DNA of 64,000 nucleotides, from contig JAJXWA010000007.1 of the NCBI GenBank assembly GCA_021781795.1, forward strand, positions 21,113 to 85,112. The letters run 5' to 3'. The first letter of the stretch is position 1, and each line of letters begins with the position of its first letter. Origin of the DNA: Acidobacteriota bacterium. Its GTDB lineage: Bacteria; Acidobacteriota; Terriglobia; Terriglobales; Acidobacteriaceae. Below, one piece after another: positions 18,429 through 27,950 of this stretch. Below the pieces are notes generated by a model. It had not been told where the DNA came from, did not search any database, and was given only the letters and a program-made list of their open reading frames with translations. The translations under genes were made by a program, and so were the position numbers.

Positions 18429-19463
18429 ATGCCAGCTGATGACCCGCTCGATCCCATTCAACTGACCCGCGAGCTTGTTGCTATTCAGTCCACTACGTAT
18501 CACGAAGGTGCAGTGGGCGATTTTCTGGACGAGCTGCTGCGGAGGCGCGGCTGGGCGACGGAGAAGACTGCCGTGCCGCAGCCTGCGGACAGTGGCACCG
18601 ATGGGCCGCGCTGGAACCTCTATGCGGCCATGGCGGGGCAGACGCCCGATCTGGTTTTTTCCACCCACTTGGACACGGTGCCGCCCTACATTCCGCTGCG
18701 CGAGGACGATGCGTATCTGTACGGGCGCGGCGTCTGCGATGCGAAGGGAATTATTGCAGCACAGGTGGCGGCTGCAGAAGCGCTGCGCGCAGAGGGCCTG
18801 CGTGTGGGCATGCTGTTTGTCTCCGGCGAGGAGAGGGACTCAGCCGGAGCAAAGGTGGCCAACGAGTCGCCGAAGGGAAGCCGGTTTCTGATTAACGGCG
18901 AGCCAACCGACAACCGGCTGGCGCTGGCGTCGAAGGGCGCACTGCGCACCGTGCTGCGGGCCAGCGGAAAGATGGCGCACTCGGCTTATCCTGAGCTGGG
19001 CGAAAGCGCCGTGCACAAGCTGGTGGAGGTGCTGAGCAAGCTGCTGGCGCTGGAGCTGCCGGTGACGGAGGACGTGGGGCCGAGCACGCTGAATATAGGC
19101 CAGGTGCATGGCGGCTACGCGCCGAACGTGATTGCCGATCAGGCCGAGGCGCAGGTGCTGGTGCGACTGGTGGGCGACTCGGCGCCGGTGCGGAAGGCGA
19201 TTTTAGAAGCGGCGGCGGGCCTCGCTGAGGTGGACTTTACGCTGGAGATCCCGTTTGTGCGTCTGCGCGCGGTGGATGGACTGCCGACGATGATTGCCAA
19301 ATTCACAACGGACATTCCGCAGTTGAGCAACTGGGGCGAGCCGCTGCTGTTGGGGCCGGGGTCGATTCACGTGGCGCACACTCCGCATGAGCGGATTGCG
19401 AAGACGGAGTTGCTGGATGCCGTGAGACTCTACGTCGAGGTGGGGCGAAGGCTGCTGGCATAG
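18429..19463 (+). CDS. M20-family metallopeptidase / deacylase (ArgE/DapE-like)
   Basis: A 344-residue dinuclear-zinc hydrolase. The metal-site motifs are STHLDTVPP and GRGVCDAKGIIAAQ. The catalytic Glu is in VSGEERDSAGA, and a late LGPGSIHVAHTPHERI motif supplies a further ligand. The insertion dimerisation domain is in the middle (GALRTVLRASGKMAHSAYPELGESA). The substrate (acetylornithine, succinyl-diaminopimelate or a dipeptide) cannot be told. The ATG at 18429 was chosen because conservation begins at LDPIQLTRELVAIQST; no good ribosome-binding site is seen. Confidence 0.9.
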   Translation: MPADDPLDPIQLTRELVAIQSTTYHEGAVGDFLDELLRRRGWATEKTAVPQPADSGTDGPRWNLYAAMAGQTPDLVFSTHLDTVPPYIPLREDDAYLYGRGVCDAKGIIAAQVAAAEALRAEGLRVGMLFVSGEERDSAGAKVANESPKGSRFLINGEPTDNRLALASKGALRTVLRASGKMAHSAYPELGESAVHKLVEVLSKLLALELPVTEDVGPSTLNIGQVHGGYAPNVIADQAEAQVLVRLVGDSAPVRKAILEAAAGLAEVDFTLEIPFVRLRAVDGLPTMIAKFTTDIPQLSNWGEPLLLGPGSIHVAHTPHERIAKTELLDAVRLYVEVGRRLLA

Positions 19464-19495
19464 ACGGTTTGAAGCTAAATGAAAATGGAGGTTGC

Positions 19496-20050
19496 ATGAA
19501 CAGTTCAATTTATGAGATTCCCGTGCAGACGATTGCGGGCAAGGACGCTGCGCTAGGCGAGTTCAAGGGCAAGGTGATTCTGGTGGTCAACGTTGCCTCC
19601 AAGTGCGGATTGACGCCGCAGTATGAAGGGCTTGAGAAGCTCTACGAGCAATACCGCGGGCAGGGGTTTGTGATTGCAGGATTCCCGGCGAACGACTTTA
19701 AGAGCCAGGAGCCGGGCACGAATGAAGAGATCCAGAGCTTCTGCTCGATGAACTATGGAGTGACGTTTCCGCTGTTCAGCAAGATCACGGTCGTCGGGCC
19801 CGGCAAGCATCCGCTCTATGCGACATTGATTGCGGCGCAGCCCAAAGCGATCAGCAAGGCAGAGGTGCCGTTCGCGCAGAAGCTGAAGGGATACGGCATC
19901 GAGTCCAACGCCGAGCCGGAGATCCTGTGGAACTTCGAGAAGTTTCTGGTGAGCCGCAGCGGCGACGTGGTGAAGCGCTTCTCGCCGGACACCGCGCCGG
20001 ATGCGCCGGAGCTGGTGGCGGCGATTGAAGCAGAGATCGCCAAAGGCTGA
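19496..20050 (+). CDS. Glutathione peroxidase family thiol peroxidase
   Basis: A 184-residue thioredoxin-fold peroxidase reducing hydroperoxides. The catalytic Cys is in VNVASKCGLTPQYEGLE (the usual Sec/Cys position). The conserved GFPANDFKSQEPGTNEEI segment (with Asn in place of the more common Gln) and WNFEKFLVSRSGDVVKRF near the end are diagnostic. The ATG at 19496 follows GGAGG by five bases, so the track's earlier start is rejected. With no glutathione genes and bshB1 nearby in the genome, reduction by thioredoxin or bacillithiol is more likely than by glutathione (inference). Confidence 0.93.
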   Translation: MNSSIYEIPVQTIAGKDAALGEFKGKVILVVNVASKCGLTPQYEGLEKLYEQYRGQGFVIAGFPANDFKSQEPGTNEEIQSFCSMNYGVTFPLFSKITVVGPGKHPLYATLIAAQPKAISKAEVPFAQKLKGYGIESNAEPEILWNFEKFLVSRSGDVVKRFSPDTAPDAPELVAAIEAEIAKG

Positions 20051-20082
20051 ACCGGTCGAAGCGAAGCCGGCAAATTGAAGGA

Positions 20083-20115
20083 GAGCAGCCGTCGAACGGA
20101 CTGGCTGCTCTTTTT
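20083..20115 (+). terminator. Intrinsic terminator after the glutathione peroxidase gene
   Basis: GAGCAGCC (20083-20090) and GGCTGCTC (20103-20110) form a perfect 8-bp stem with a 12-base loop, followed by TTTTT. Confidence 0.85.
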
Positions 20116-20142
20116 GCTGCAAATGGAGGGCTCCGTGCACCG

Positions 20143-22320
20143 ATGCAGCGACTGCGGTATTCTCAGCCCATGGACGAGGAAACTTCCCCAGCTTCCGGGC
20201 CACAGAATCCACTTGAACATGCTGCGTCGTCGTATCTGCGCTCGGCGCGGCATCAGCCGGTGCAATGGCATGCATGGGGCGCGGCGGCCTTTGCGCGCGC
20301 GCAGGCGGAAGACAAGCCGATCCTGCTGGACATTGGCGCGGTGTGGTGCCACTGGTGCCACGTGATGGATCGCGAGTCGTATGAAGATGCGGAGATGGCG
20401 CGCATCATCAATGAGCACTATGTGGCGATTAAAGTGGATCGGGACGAGCGGCCGGATGTAGATGCGCGTTACCAGGCGGCGGTTTCGGCGATCAGCGGAC
20501 AGGGCGGCTGGCCGTTGACTGCGTTTCTGACGCCGGATGGAAGGCCGTATTTTGGCGGAACGTATTTCCCGCGCGACGACCGCTATGGGCGTCCAGGCTT
20601 TGGCCGGGTGCTGCTGACCATGGCGCAGGTGTGGCGCGAGCGGCGCGAAGAGGCGCTGGAGTCGGCATCGAGTGTGATGGCGGCGATTGAGCACAACGAG
20701 AGCTTCTCCGGCCGCGGAGGCGAGCTGACGCTTGGGCTGTCAGAGAAGATTGCAGCATCGGCGATGGCGCAGTTCGATCCGCACAACGGAGGGTTCGGCT
20801 CGCAACCGAAGTTTCCGCATGCGGCTGCGCTGGATCTTCTGTTGCATCTGGCGGTAAATCGCGGCAACAAGCAGGCAGGCGAAGTGTTTCGAGTGACGCT
20901 CGAAAAGATGGCGCGGGGCGGCGTGTATGACCAGCTCGCCGGGGGCTTCCACCGCTACAGCGTAGATGAGCGCTGGGTGGTTCCGCATTTCGAAAAGATG
21001 CTCTACGACAATACCGAGCTGCTGCGGAACTATGTACACGGGTTTCAGAGCTTTGTGGCGGGGGAGTTCCGGCAGACCGCGGAGGAGATCATCGGCTGGC
21101 TCGATGCGACGATGACAGACCGCGAACGGGGCGGATTCTACGCGTCACAGGATGCAGACATCAACCTCGACGACGATGGTGACTACTTCACGTGGACGCT
21201 GGAGGAAGCACGCTCAGTGCTGAGTTCCGCAGAGCTGGATGTGGCTGCGCGCTACTACGACATCGGCGAACTTGGCGAGATGCACCACAATCCGGCGCGC
21301 AATGTTCTTCATCGCAAATATGCGCTGGAGGATCTGGCGGAAGACACCGGACGCAGCACGGAGGAGATGAAGCAACTGCTGGCGACGGCTCGGCGCAAGA
21401 TGTTGCTGGCGCGCAGCGCAAGGCCGACGCCGTTTGTAGACCGGACGATGTACACGGGCTGGAATGCGATGGCGGTGACGGCCTATCTGGAGACTGCGCG
21501 CGTCCTGCGCAGCGGGGCTGCGCGCGAGTTTGCGCTCAAGACACTGATGCGCCTTCTGAACGATGCGTGGGATGGAGATGCGTCCCTGAGTCACGTGATT
21601 GCGTACCACGATGGAACGCGACCGGACGAAAAGGTGGCGGCGAATCTGGACGACTTCGCGTTTACGATTCATGCCTGCATCGATGGCTGGCTCGCGTCGG
21701 GCGAGATGCGCTACTACCAGGCTGCGGTCCAGTTCGCCGATGCGATGCTCGCGCGCTTTTACGACCGCGCAGCGGGAGCATTCTATGACACTCCGCTAAC
21801 AATGAACGGCGAGGCGCCGCTGGGCGCGCTGACGGCGAGACGCAAGCCGCTCCAGGATTCGCCTACGCCCGCGGGCAATCCCACGGCGGCGGCGGCTCTC
21901 CTGCGTTTGGAATCGCTGAGCGGCCACGCAGCGTACCGTGAGGCGGCGGAGGATACGCTGGGGTCCTTCACGGGCATCGTGGAGCACTTTGGGCTCTATG
22001 CCGGAAGCTATGCTTTGGCGCTGGAGCGTCTGCTGCTGGACCCACTGCAGATTGTTGTGGTGGGGGACGGCGCAGAGGCGGATCACCTGGAGGCGCTTGC
22101 CGTCGCGGGATTCGCAGTGCACAAGACCGTGGTGAGACTGGAGCCGGGGCAACTGGTTGCTGGCGAGCTTCCACCCGCGCTGGAGGAAACTGTGCTGCAT
22201 GCCCCCGTTCCTGCCGGTGCGAAAGCGTGGGCCCTAGTCTGCAAGGGACGCACCTGCCTTCCGCCGATCGTGGGGGCCGACGATCTGCTGAAGGCTCTGC
22301 AGGAGAGCGGAGCGGCGTAA
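20143..22320 (+). CDS. DUF255 / thioredoxin-like domain protein (YyaL, SSP411 family)
   Basis: A 725-residue protein with an N-terminal thioredoxin-like DUF255 domain. HQPVQWHAWGAAAFARAQ and the redox motif GAVWCHWCHVMDRESYED are diagnostic. A long alpha/alpha-toroid (six-hairpin glycosidase-like) region follows, with GGVYDQLAGGFHRYSVDERWVVPHFEKMLYDN and NPTAAAALLRLESL. The physiological role of this widespread family is unknown. An ATG at 20170 (MDEETSPAS) is an alternative start; GGAGGG lies 12 bases before 20143. It follows a strong terminator, so it probably has its own promoter. Confidence 0.9.
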   Translation: MQRLRYSQPMDEETSPASGPQNPLEHAASSYLRSARHQPVQWHAWGAAAFARAQAEDKPILLDIGAVWCHWCHVMDRESYEDAEMARIINEHYVAIKVDRDERPDVDARYQAAVSAISGQGGWPLTAFLTPDGRPYFGGTYFPRDDRYGRPGFGRVLLTMAQVWRERREEALESASSVMAAIEHNESFSGRGGELTLGLSEKIAASAMAQFDPHNGGFGSQPKFPHAAALDLLLHLAVNRGNKQAGEVFRVTLEKMARGGVYDQLAGGFHRYSVDERWVVPHFEKMLYDNTELLRNYVHGFQSFVAGEFRQTAEEIIGWLDATMTDRERGGFYASQDADINLDDDGDYFTWTLEEARSVLSSAELDVAARYYDIGELGEMHHNPARNVLHRKYALEDLAEDTGRSTEEMKQLLATARRKMLLARSARPTPFVDRTMYTGWNAMAVTAYLETARVLRSGAAREFALKTLMRLLNDAWDGDASLSHVIAYHDGTRPDEKVAANLDDFAFTIHACIDGWLASGEMRYYQAAVQFADAMLARFYDRAAGAFYDTPLTMNGEAPLGALTARRKPLQDSPTPAGNPTAAAALLRLESLSGHAAYREAAEDTLGSFTGIVEHFGLYAGSYALALERLLLDPLQIVVVGDGAEADHLEALAVAGFAVHKTVVRLEPGQLVAGELPPALEETVLHAPVPAGAKAWALVCKGRTCLPPIVGADDLLKALQESGAA

Positions 22321-22327
22321 GGTCGAT

Positions 22328-23329
22328 TTACTGGCCGGCGAACGGATTGCTTTCCGGCGCTTTGGCGGAAGTGGGATCCTGGGCGGGAGAGGGTTCCACG
22401 GTGGACTTGCGACCGGGGACCGCAGCAGCGTCCGCAGTGCGATGGAAGACGCGATACGGATCGCCGGGGAGTAGGTTCTTCACTTCCAGGGCGAGACGGA
22501 CGCGGCGGCGGAACTCGCGCACAGGAGCGAACTGCCGTTGGGCGCGGGTTTTGAAGAGGACGGGGAAGATCATCTCGGAGCCTCTTACGGCATCGACTCC
22601 GAGAATCTGCGGATCGGCCACGAAGTCCTCGCGAAAGGCCTCGCTGGTGCGGACCTGCATGGCAATGTCTTTGAGCAGCGCGAGCACAGCGTTCGGGTCA
22701 GCGGAGTAATCGACGCTGAGGTTGATGGTCGCGATGGAGTAGTCGATGCTCTGGTTGGCGACGGTGGTGATCTGGGAGTTGGGAATGACGTAGAGCGTGC
22801 CATCGGCGTCGCGGACGGCGGTCTTGCGCAGGGTCATGGCTTCGACGACCCCGGCGACTCCAGCGACGCGCACGGTGTCACCTACGTTGAACTGGTCTTC
22901 GATGAGGATCAGGACGCCGTTGAGCATATCGCGAACGATATTCTGCGCGGCGAGGCCGATGGCGACGCCGGCCACTCCAGCTGAGGCGAGGAGCGGGGCC
23001 ATATCGACGCCGACCGCGGCGAGGAATTGCATGGCGGCGATAGCAGCAATGATGGCGAGGCCCGACGTGCGGATGACGCCGGCCAGAGTCCTGACCTGCC
23101 CGATGCGGCTGGGGCCGGCGGCATGCTGCTCGGCAATGGAGATCATCCGTGCCGTGGCGAGGCGCAGCAAGCGATTCAGAACAAAAGCGATAAGAACGAC
23201 CACGATCAGGTGTGGCAGCTTGGTGTGAAGAAATTCCTGCGTGTCGTCGATCCACTCGTCGAGCACTTTACCCAGGAACCGGCCCTGCGCGAACCAGCCG
23301 GTCCGGATGGCGAGCAAAAAAGGATGCAT
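22328..23329 (-). CDS. MscS-family mechanosensitive ion channel
   Basis: A 333-residue membrane protein. N-terminal hydrophobic segments (LIVVVLIAFVLNRLL; IRTSGLAIIAAIAAMQFL) precede the pore-lining TM3-like helix PLLASAGVAGVAIGLAAQNIVRD. The beta domain has DQFNVGDTVRV and VIPNSQITT. The C-terminus is a low-complexity Pro/Ala tail. Functions as an osmotic safety valve in the inner membrane. It converges with the DUF255 gene (7-bp gap). AGGAG precedes the ATG. Confidence 0.93.
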   Translation of the reverse strand: MHPFLLAIRTGWFAQGRFLGKVLDEWIDDTQEFLHTKLPHLIVVVLIAFVLNRLLRLATARMISIAEQHAAGPSRIGQVRTLAGVIRTSGLAIIAAIAAMQFLAAVGVDMAPLLASAGVAGVAIGLAAQNIVRDMLNGVLILIEDQFNVGDTVRVAGVAGVVEAMTLRKTAVRDADGTLYVIPNSQITTVANQSIDYSIATINLSVDYSADPNAVLALLKDIAMQVRTSEAFREDFVADPQILGVDAVRGSEMIFPVLFKTRAQRQFAPVREFRRRVRLALEVKNLLPGDPYRVFHRTADAAAVPGRKSTVEPSPAQDPTSAKAPESNPFAGQ

Positions 23330-23453
23330 CCCAAACTCCTCTTTCTAGACTAGACTGTGCGCAGAGAAATCCGGGGCATGTTTTCCTTGCGTTCCCCATC
23401 CCGGACCCGGAAACGCCCCGATCCCACAGTGAGCAGGTGAGATGGAGGTGCCT

Positions 23454-23900
23454 ATGCGACGGAGCCTCTATGGCGAATTCAAGCGGAGAGCGAGGATTGC
23501 GCGCGTAGCTGGATGCCGGAAGACTCTGGCGTGCGGAGCATTGTCTGCGGGTCTGTTTGCAGGAGGCCTTGTGGTGATGGCGAGCAGCATCCATGTGCAG
23601 GCCGCGCAGCCTGCCGCCGCGCATGAGCCGGAGCAAAAGGCGGCTGCGCCGGCAGAGACGGGAAAAACCGCGAGCAATGGAGCGACTTCACTACCGGCTG
23701 CGGGCCCGCAGGACAACAGTCCGGAGGCGAAGCGGCGTAAAGAGATGAGCGAAGAGAGCGCCGAACTGCTGAGCCTCGCAATTGCGTTGAAGGCTGAAGT
23801 GAACAAGACAAATAAGGACATGTTGTCGCTGAGTGTGATTCGAAGAGCCGATGAGATCGAACGACTTGCGAAGACGATGCGGCGCAACCTGAAGCAGTAA
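23454..23900 (+). CDS. Small exported protein, paralogue 1 of a tandem trio
   Basis: A 148-residue protein of unknown function. A basic N-terminus is followed by one hydrophobic segment (LACGALSAGLFAGGLVVMASS), which may be a signal peptide or anchor. A Pro/Ala-rich linker comes next. The C-terminal ~50 residues, SEESAELLSLAIALKAEVNK ... ADEIERLAKTMRRNLKQ, form an amphipathic, probably coiled-coil helix pair. The same C-terminal pattern recurs in the next two genes. ATG 23454 is preferred over 23442 because GGAGG sits five bases upstream. Confidence 0.7.
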   Translation: MRRSLYGEFKRRARIARVAGCRKTLACGALSAGLFAGGLVVMASSIHVQAAQPAAAHEPEQKAAAPAETGKTASNGATSLPAAGPQDNSPEAKRRKEMSEESAELLSLAIALKAEVNKTNKDMLSLSVIRRADEIERLAKTMRRNLKQ

Positions 23901-23977
23901 GGCTTGAGGTAACTCGGAGCATGGGATGGGAGGCTGTGAAACAAAGGCAGCCCAGGAGGAGAGACAAGGGGGTCAGA

Positions 23978-24448
23978 ATGACGAAACTCAGCAAGCTTGC
24001 GAAGGGCCGAGGTCCAGGATTTATTGGGCGGCGCCCCAACTTGAGGCCGCTGCGCGCTGCGATGGTTCTGGGGATTGCGATACTCGGGATGGTTTTTGCC
24101 CTGCAGATGTCCGCGGGGAGCGCCAGCGGGCAATCCGTGAGCGCTCCGCCCAAGCTGGAGGGGTACATCCTTCCCGCGGCGAATCGTCCGCCTGACGCGA
24201 ATGATCGGATGTTGATGAGCGATCGGCGCACAAGGAACCAGAACTTTGATAAGGCCAATGCCGAGCGAATGATGAAAATCAGCGATGAAACCGCGAAGCT
24301 GCTGATTCTGACGGCGGACCTGAAGGCCAGGATGGACAAGATTGGTCGCGGTCCTTACCCGCCTGAGGTTGCGAAAGAGATGCAGGTGATTGAGATTCTC
24401 GCTCACGATGTGCAGGAGAAGATGAAGTTGACGGTCGGCGGGAGCTGA
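23978..24448 (+). CDS. Small exported protein, paralogue 2 of a tandem trio
   Basis: A 156-residue protein. A Lys/Arg-rich N-terminus precedes a hydrophobic helix (AAMVLGIAILGMVFALQM), then a low-complexity linker. The C-terminal helical domain SDETAKLLILTADLKARMDK ... MQVIEILAHDVQEKMKL matches the neighbours. ATG 23978 (MTKLSKLAKG) follows AAGGGGG and is preferred to the track start at 23921. The function is unknown; location in the periplasm or at the inner membrane is inferred from the single hydrophobic helix. Confidence 0.7.
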   Translation: MTKLSKLAKGRGPGFIGRRPNLRPLRAAMVLGIAILGMVFALQMSAGSASGQSVSAPPKLEGYILPAANRPPDANDRMLMSDRRTRNQNFDKANAERMMKISDETAKLLILTADLKARMDKIGRGPYPPEVAKEMQVIEILAHDVQEKMKLTVGGS

Positions 24449-24455
24449 GCGGAAA

Positions 24456-24977
24456 ATGGCCGTTTTGGCTACGAGGGAAAAGAGAGTGTCTGTTTTGGGC
24501 CCGGGGCAGTCGATGGAAGGTAGGAAGCGCTGGAAGTCAGAATCACGAGGCCACGGCCGTATCGTTTCCGCATGGATCATCGCGGCGCTTCTCGTCTGCT
24601 GGGTGGGTGACTTTGGAAGAGGCGCGGCCGGTCAGGCGAACGCTCCGGGAGCGTGGATCGGGAATGCGAGGCGTCAGACCGGTGCCAACTCGCCGCCTAC
24701 ACCGCAGTTGAGCGCCAAGCAACTTCATCAGCTCAACGAGTTGCGGCAGAAACAGCTGGTGGCGGATACGGACCGGCTATTGCAGCTTGCGCGCGAATTG
24801 AACCATGAACTGGACGGAGCCGGGACGGATCTATCCCCGGAACAGATGAACAAGGTGAGCCGGATCGAGAAGCTCGCGCACAGCGTGAAGGAAAAGATGC
24901 GCGACGCGGTTGCGCCGGGACCAGCGCTGGAGAGCCCGCTGAGTCCGCTGAACCCGCAGAGCTCGGCTTTGCCCTAA
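24456..24977 (+). CDS. Small exported protein, paralogue 3 of a tandem trio
   Basis: A 173-residue protein with a basic N-terminal region and a hydrophobic segment (IVSAWIIAALLVCWVGDF). The Ala/Gly/Pro-rich linker leads into the shared helical domain: QLVADTDRLLQLARELNHEL ... VSRIEKLAHSVKEKMRDAV. It begins only 7 bp after paralogue 2, so these two are surely co-transcribed. The exact start is uncertain (ATG 24456, GTG 24489 or ATG 24513). Function unknown. Confidence 0.65.
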   Translation: MAVLATREKRVSVLGPGQSMEGRKRWKSESRGHGRIVSAWIIAALLVCWVGDFGRGAAGQANAPGAWIGNARRQTGANSPPTPQLSAKQLHQLNELRQKQLVADTDRLLQLARELNHELDGAGTDLSPEQMNKVSRIEKLAHSVKEKMRDAVAPGPALESPLSPLNPQSSALP

Positions 24978-25061
24978 CCGAGTTGGACGATGGCCGAGTT
25001 GCGCCCGATGGTTGCTACAATCATGGATGGTCCGGGCGAGCTTCGCCCCTGAGAGGCAGGC

Positions 25062-27230
25062 ATGGGATCTGTGATTTCCGGCGCAAGCAAGTCTGCGAAG
25101 ACGGCCGGTCTTGCTCCTGAAAAACTCGTTGAAATCTACAGGCTGATGTATCTGTCGCGGCGGATTGACGACCGCGAGATTCTGCTGAAACGCCAGCAAA
25201 AGATCTTCTTCCAGATTTCCGGCGCAGGACATGAGGCTTTGCAGGTTGCAGCGGCGCTGGCCCTTAAGCCGGGATATGACTGGTTCTTCCCGTACTATCG
25301 CGATCGCGCGCTTTGTCTGGCGCTGGGCGTGACGCCGCATGAAATGTTTCTTCAGGCGGTTGGCGCGGCCGATGATCCGGCGAGTGGCGGACGGCAGATG
25401 CCCACCCACTGGAGCAGCACGGCGCTGCACATTGTGAGCACATCGTCTTCCACGGCGACGCAGGTGCTGCATGCTGTGGGCTGCGCGGAAGCAGGGCGCT
25501 ACTTCAGCCGGCATCCGGAGGCCGCGGCCAAGGCAGACGGAGACTACAGGGCTTTTCATGAAGTGCAGTTCCACGCGGATGAGGTGGTGCTGGCGACGAT
25601 TGGAGAGGGCTCAACATCTCAAGGCGAGTTCTGGGAAGCGCTGAGCGCGGCCTCCAACAAGAAGCTGCCGGTTATCTTCTGCGTTGAGGACAACGGATAC
25701 GCGATCAGCGTGCCAGTGGAAGTGAACACGCCGGGAGGAAATATCTCGAGGCTGGTGGCGAACTTCCCGAATTTCTTTTTTGCCGAGGTGGACGGCACGG
25801 ATGCGGAAGCTTCGTTGCGTGCCTTTGAGGATGCGGCTGCACATTGCCGCGCAGGCCTCGGGCCGGCATTCGTGCATGGACACTGCATTCGCCCCTACTC
25901 ACACTCGCTCTCGGACGATGACAAACTCTATCGCTCGGCGGCAGAGCGGGAGGCCGATGCGCTGCGGGATCCGCTGACCCGGCTGCAGATGCGGCTGTTG
26001 CGCGAGGGAATCCTGACGGCCGAGCAGATCACCGCGCTGGAGCAGGCTGCGGACCGGGAGGCTTCGGAGGCGGCCGAGCAGGCGCTGCACGCGCCCCTGC
26101 CGGAGATTGCAAGCATCGAGCGGCACGTCTATTCGGAGGATCTGGATCCGACGCGCGCTCCGTTTGCGACGGAGCAGACAAAGGCTGCCAATGAGGAGAG
26201 TGGCGCACCGAAGACAATGGCGGACCTGATCAACGTCTGCCTGCACGATGAGATGCGGCGCGATTCGCGGATTGTGGTCTATGGCGAAGACGTGGCGGAC
26301 GCCAGTCGCGAAACGGCGCTACGCGAGGTCAAGGGCAAGGGCGGAGTTTTCAAACTCACGGCGGGCCTGCAGACAGAGTTCGGGTCGGAGCGCGTCTTCA
26401 ACTCGCAGCTTGCCGAGGCCAACATTGTGGGCCGCGCTGTGGGCTACGGCGTCCGTGGCATGAAGCCGGTGGTTGAGATTCAGTTCTTCGACTACATCTG
26501 GCCCGCGATGCATCAGATTCGCAATGAGCTTGCGCTGATGCGCTGGCGGTCGAACGGGGCGTGGGCGGCGCCGGTCGTGATGCGCGTGCCGATCGGTGGG
26601 TACCTGACGGGCGGCGCAATCTACCATTCGCAGTCCGGCGAAAGCATCTTCACGCACATCCCGGGGCTGCGCGTCGTGTTCCCCTCAAACGCACTGGATG
26701 CCAATGGACTGCTGCGCACGGCGATTCGCTGCGATGACCCTGTACTCTTTCTCGAGCACAAGCGCCTCTATCGCGAGACCTACGGCAGGGCTGCGTATCC
26801 GGGGCCTGATTTTGCGATTCCATTCGGGAAGGCGAGAATTGTGCGGCCGGGCAAGGATCTAACGCTCGTGACGTATGGCGCGGTTGTGCCGCGGGCATTG
26901 CAGGCTGCGGAGCGAGCGCATCGCGAACACGGGATCGATGTGGAGATTCTGGACCTGCGCACGCTCAATCCCTATGATTGGGAGTCGATTGCCAACTCGG
27001 TGCGCAAGACGAGCCGCGTGATTGTGGCTCACGAAGACATGCTGAGCTGGGGCTACGGAGCTGAGATTGCGGCGCGCATTGCCGATGAACTTTTTGAGGA
27101 TCTGGATGCGCCGGTAAAGCGTGTGGGATCGATGGATACGTTCGTGGCCTATCAGCCGGTGCTGGAAGATGTGATTCTCCCTCAGCCGGAGACGATTCTG
27201 AAGGCTATCCGCGCGCTGTGCGCTTACTGA
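25062..27230 (+). CDS. 2-oxoacid dehydrogenase E1 component, fused alpha and beta subunits
   Basis: Thiamine-diphosphate enzyme that decarboxylates a 2-oxoacid and passes the acyl group to E2 lipoate. The N-terminal half is E1-alpha with the ThDP/Mg motif [20 protein letters not shown] ... [10 protein letters not shown] around residues 180-215. The C-terminal half is E1-beta ([55 protein letters not shown]). A linker near residue 365-390 joins them. The overall pattern is closest to branched-chain 2-oxoisovalerate dehydrogenases, but substrate cannot be decided. 722 residues. The stop overlaps the convergent gmhB-like stop by 7 bp. No E2 or E3 gene is nearby. Confidence 0.9.
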   Translation: MGSVISGASKSAKTAGLAPEKLVEIYRLMYLSRRIDDREILLKRQQKIFFQISGAGHEALQVAAALALKPGYDWFFPYYRDRALCLALGVTPHEMFLQAVGAADDPASGGRQMPTHWSSTALHIVSTSSSTATQVLHAVGCAEAGRYFSRHPEAAAKADGDYRAFHEVQFHADEVVLATIGEGSTSQGEFWEALSAASNKKLPVIFCVEDNGYAISVPVEVNTPGGNISRLVANFPNFFFAEVDGTDAEASLRAFEDAAAHCRAGLGPAFVHGHCIRPYSHSLSDDDKLYRSAAEREADALRDPLTRLQMRLLREGILTAEQITALEQAADREASEAAEQALHAPLPEIASIERHVYSEDLDPTRAPFATEQTKAANEESGAPKTMADLINVCLHDEMRRDSRIVVYGEDVADASRETALREVKGKGGVFKLTAGLQTEFGSERVFNSQLAEANIVGRAVGYGVRGMKPVVEIQFFDYIWPAMHQIRNELALMRWRSNGAWAAPVVMRVPIGGYLTGGAIYHSQSGESIFTHIPGLRVVFPSNALDANGLLRTAIRCDDPVLFLEHKRLYRETYGRAAYPGPDFAIPFGKARIVRPGKDLTLVTYGAVVPRALQAAERAHREHGIDVEILDLRTLNPYDWESIANSVRKTSRVIVAHEDMLSWGYGAEIAARIADELFEDLDAPVKRVGSMDTFVAYQPVLEDVILPQPETILKAIRALCAY

Positions 27231-27811
27231 CGGAAGCGAAGAAGTGCAGTAACGGCCTGCGCGAGCGAGGCAGAGCAAAGGTCTGCGAGAACTACTGCTT
27301 CTGCCGCGCCTGGCCTCTCCTGGCTTTTGTCGCCGTCCAACAGAATCGTCAACATGCCGAGGCGATGGCCGAACTCGATGTCGGACAGAGAATCGCCAAT
27401 CATCGCGCTGCTGGCCGCGGCGATTGCAGGGAAGTCGTGCCGGGCCTGGTCGAACATGCCGATACGCGGCTTGCGGCAGTCGCAGCCGGCCTTGTCGTGC
27501 GGACAGAAGTAAAAGCCGTCGATGCGCGCGCCGTTCGCCGCCAGCACATGCTGAAATCGGGCGTGAATCTCTTCGACATCGGTCTCCGAATATAGGCCCT
27601 TGGCAATACCGCGCTGGTTGGATACGACGATGATGCGGATGCCGGCATCGTTGAGGTTTCGAATCGCTTCCACTACGCCGGGAAGAACTTCAAATTCGCT
27701 CCATCTCCTGACGTACTGGCCTTCGGGCATCTTTCGATTCAGAACGCCATCGCGGTCGAGAAAACAGGTGCGAATTCCGGCTGCGCGTGCGGCGAAGGTC
27801 GAAGCATCCAT
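27224..27811 (-). CDS. D-glycero-D-manno-heptose 1,7-bisphosphate phosphatase-like HAD protein
   Basis: A 195-residue HAD phosphatase of the GmhB/HisB-N group. Motif I is [12 protein letters not shown], motif II is [13 protein letters not shown], the zinc-binding loop is [13 protein letters not shown], and motif III/IV is [13 protein letters not shown]. In GmhB this step leads to ADP-heptose for LPS core. The neighbouring msbA supports an LPS role. The start at ATG 27811 ([10 protein letters not shown]) is preferred over the longer track ORF. Histidinol phosphatase is an alternative, but his genes are absent here. Confidence 0.88.
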   Translation of the reverse strand: MDASTFAARAAGIRTCFLDRDGVLNRKMPEGQYVRRWSEFEVLPGVVEAIRNLNDAGIRIIVVSNQRGIAKGLYSETDVEEIHARFQHVLAANGARIDGFYFCPHDKAGCDCRKPRIGMFDQARHDFPAIAAASSAMIGDSLSDIEFGHRLGMLTILLDGDKSQERPGAAEAVVLADLCSASLAQAVTALLRFRQ

Positions 27812-27950
27812 GAAGACAGGATAGCAATGCGAGGGCCCTGAGCCGACGTCTGTGGGATGGGCGACCCTTATACAATACGGAGATGGAATGGCAGATACAG
27901 TGCGCAGGGACGATGCGGAATGGACTGGCGCATAAGGCTGGCGTGCAGGT

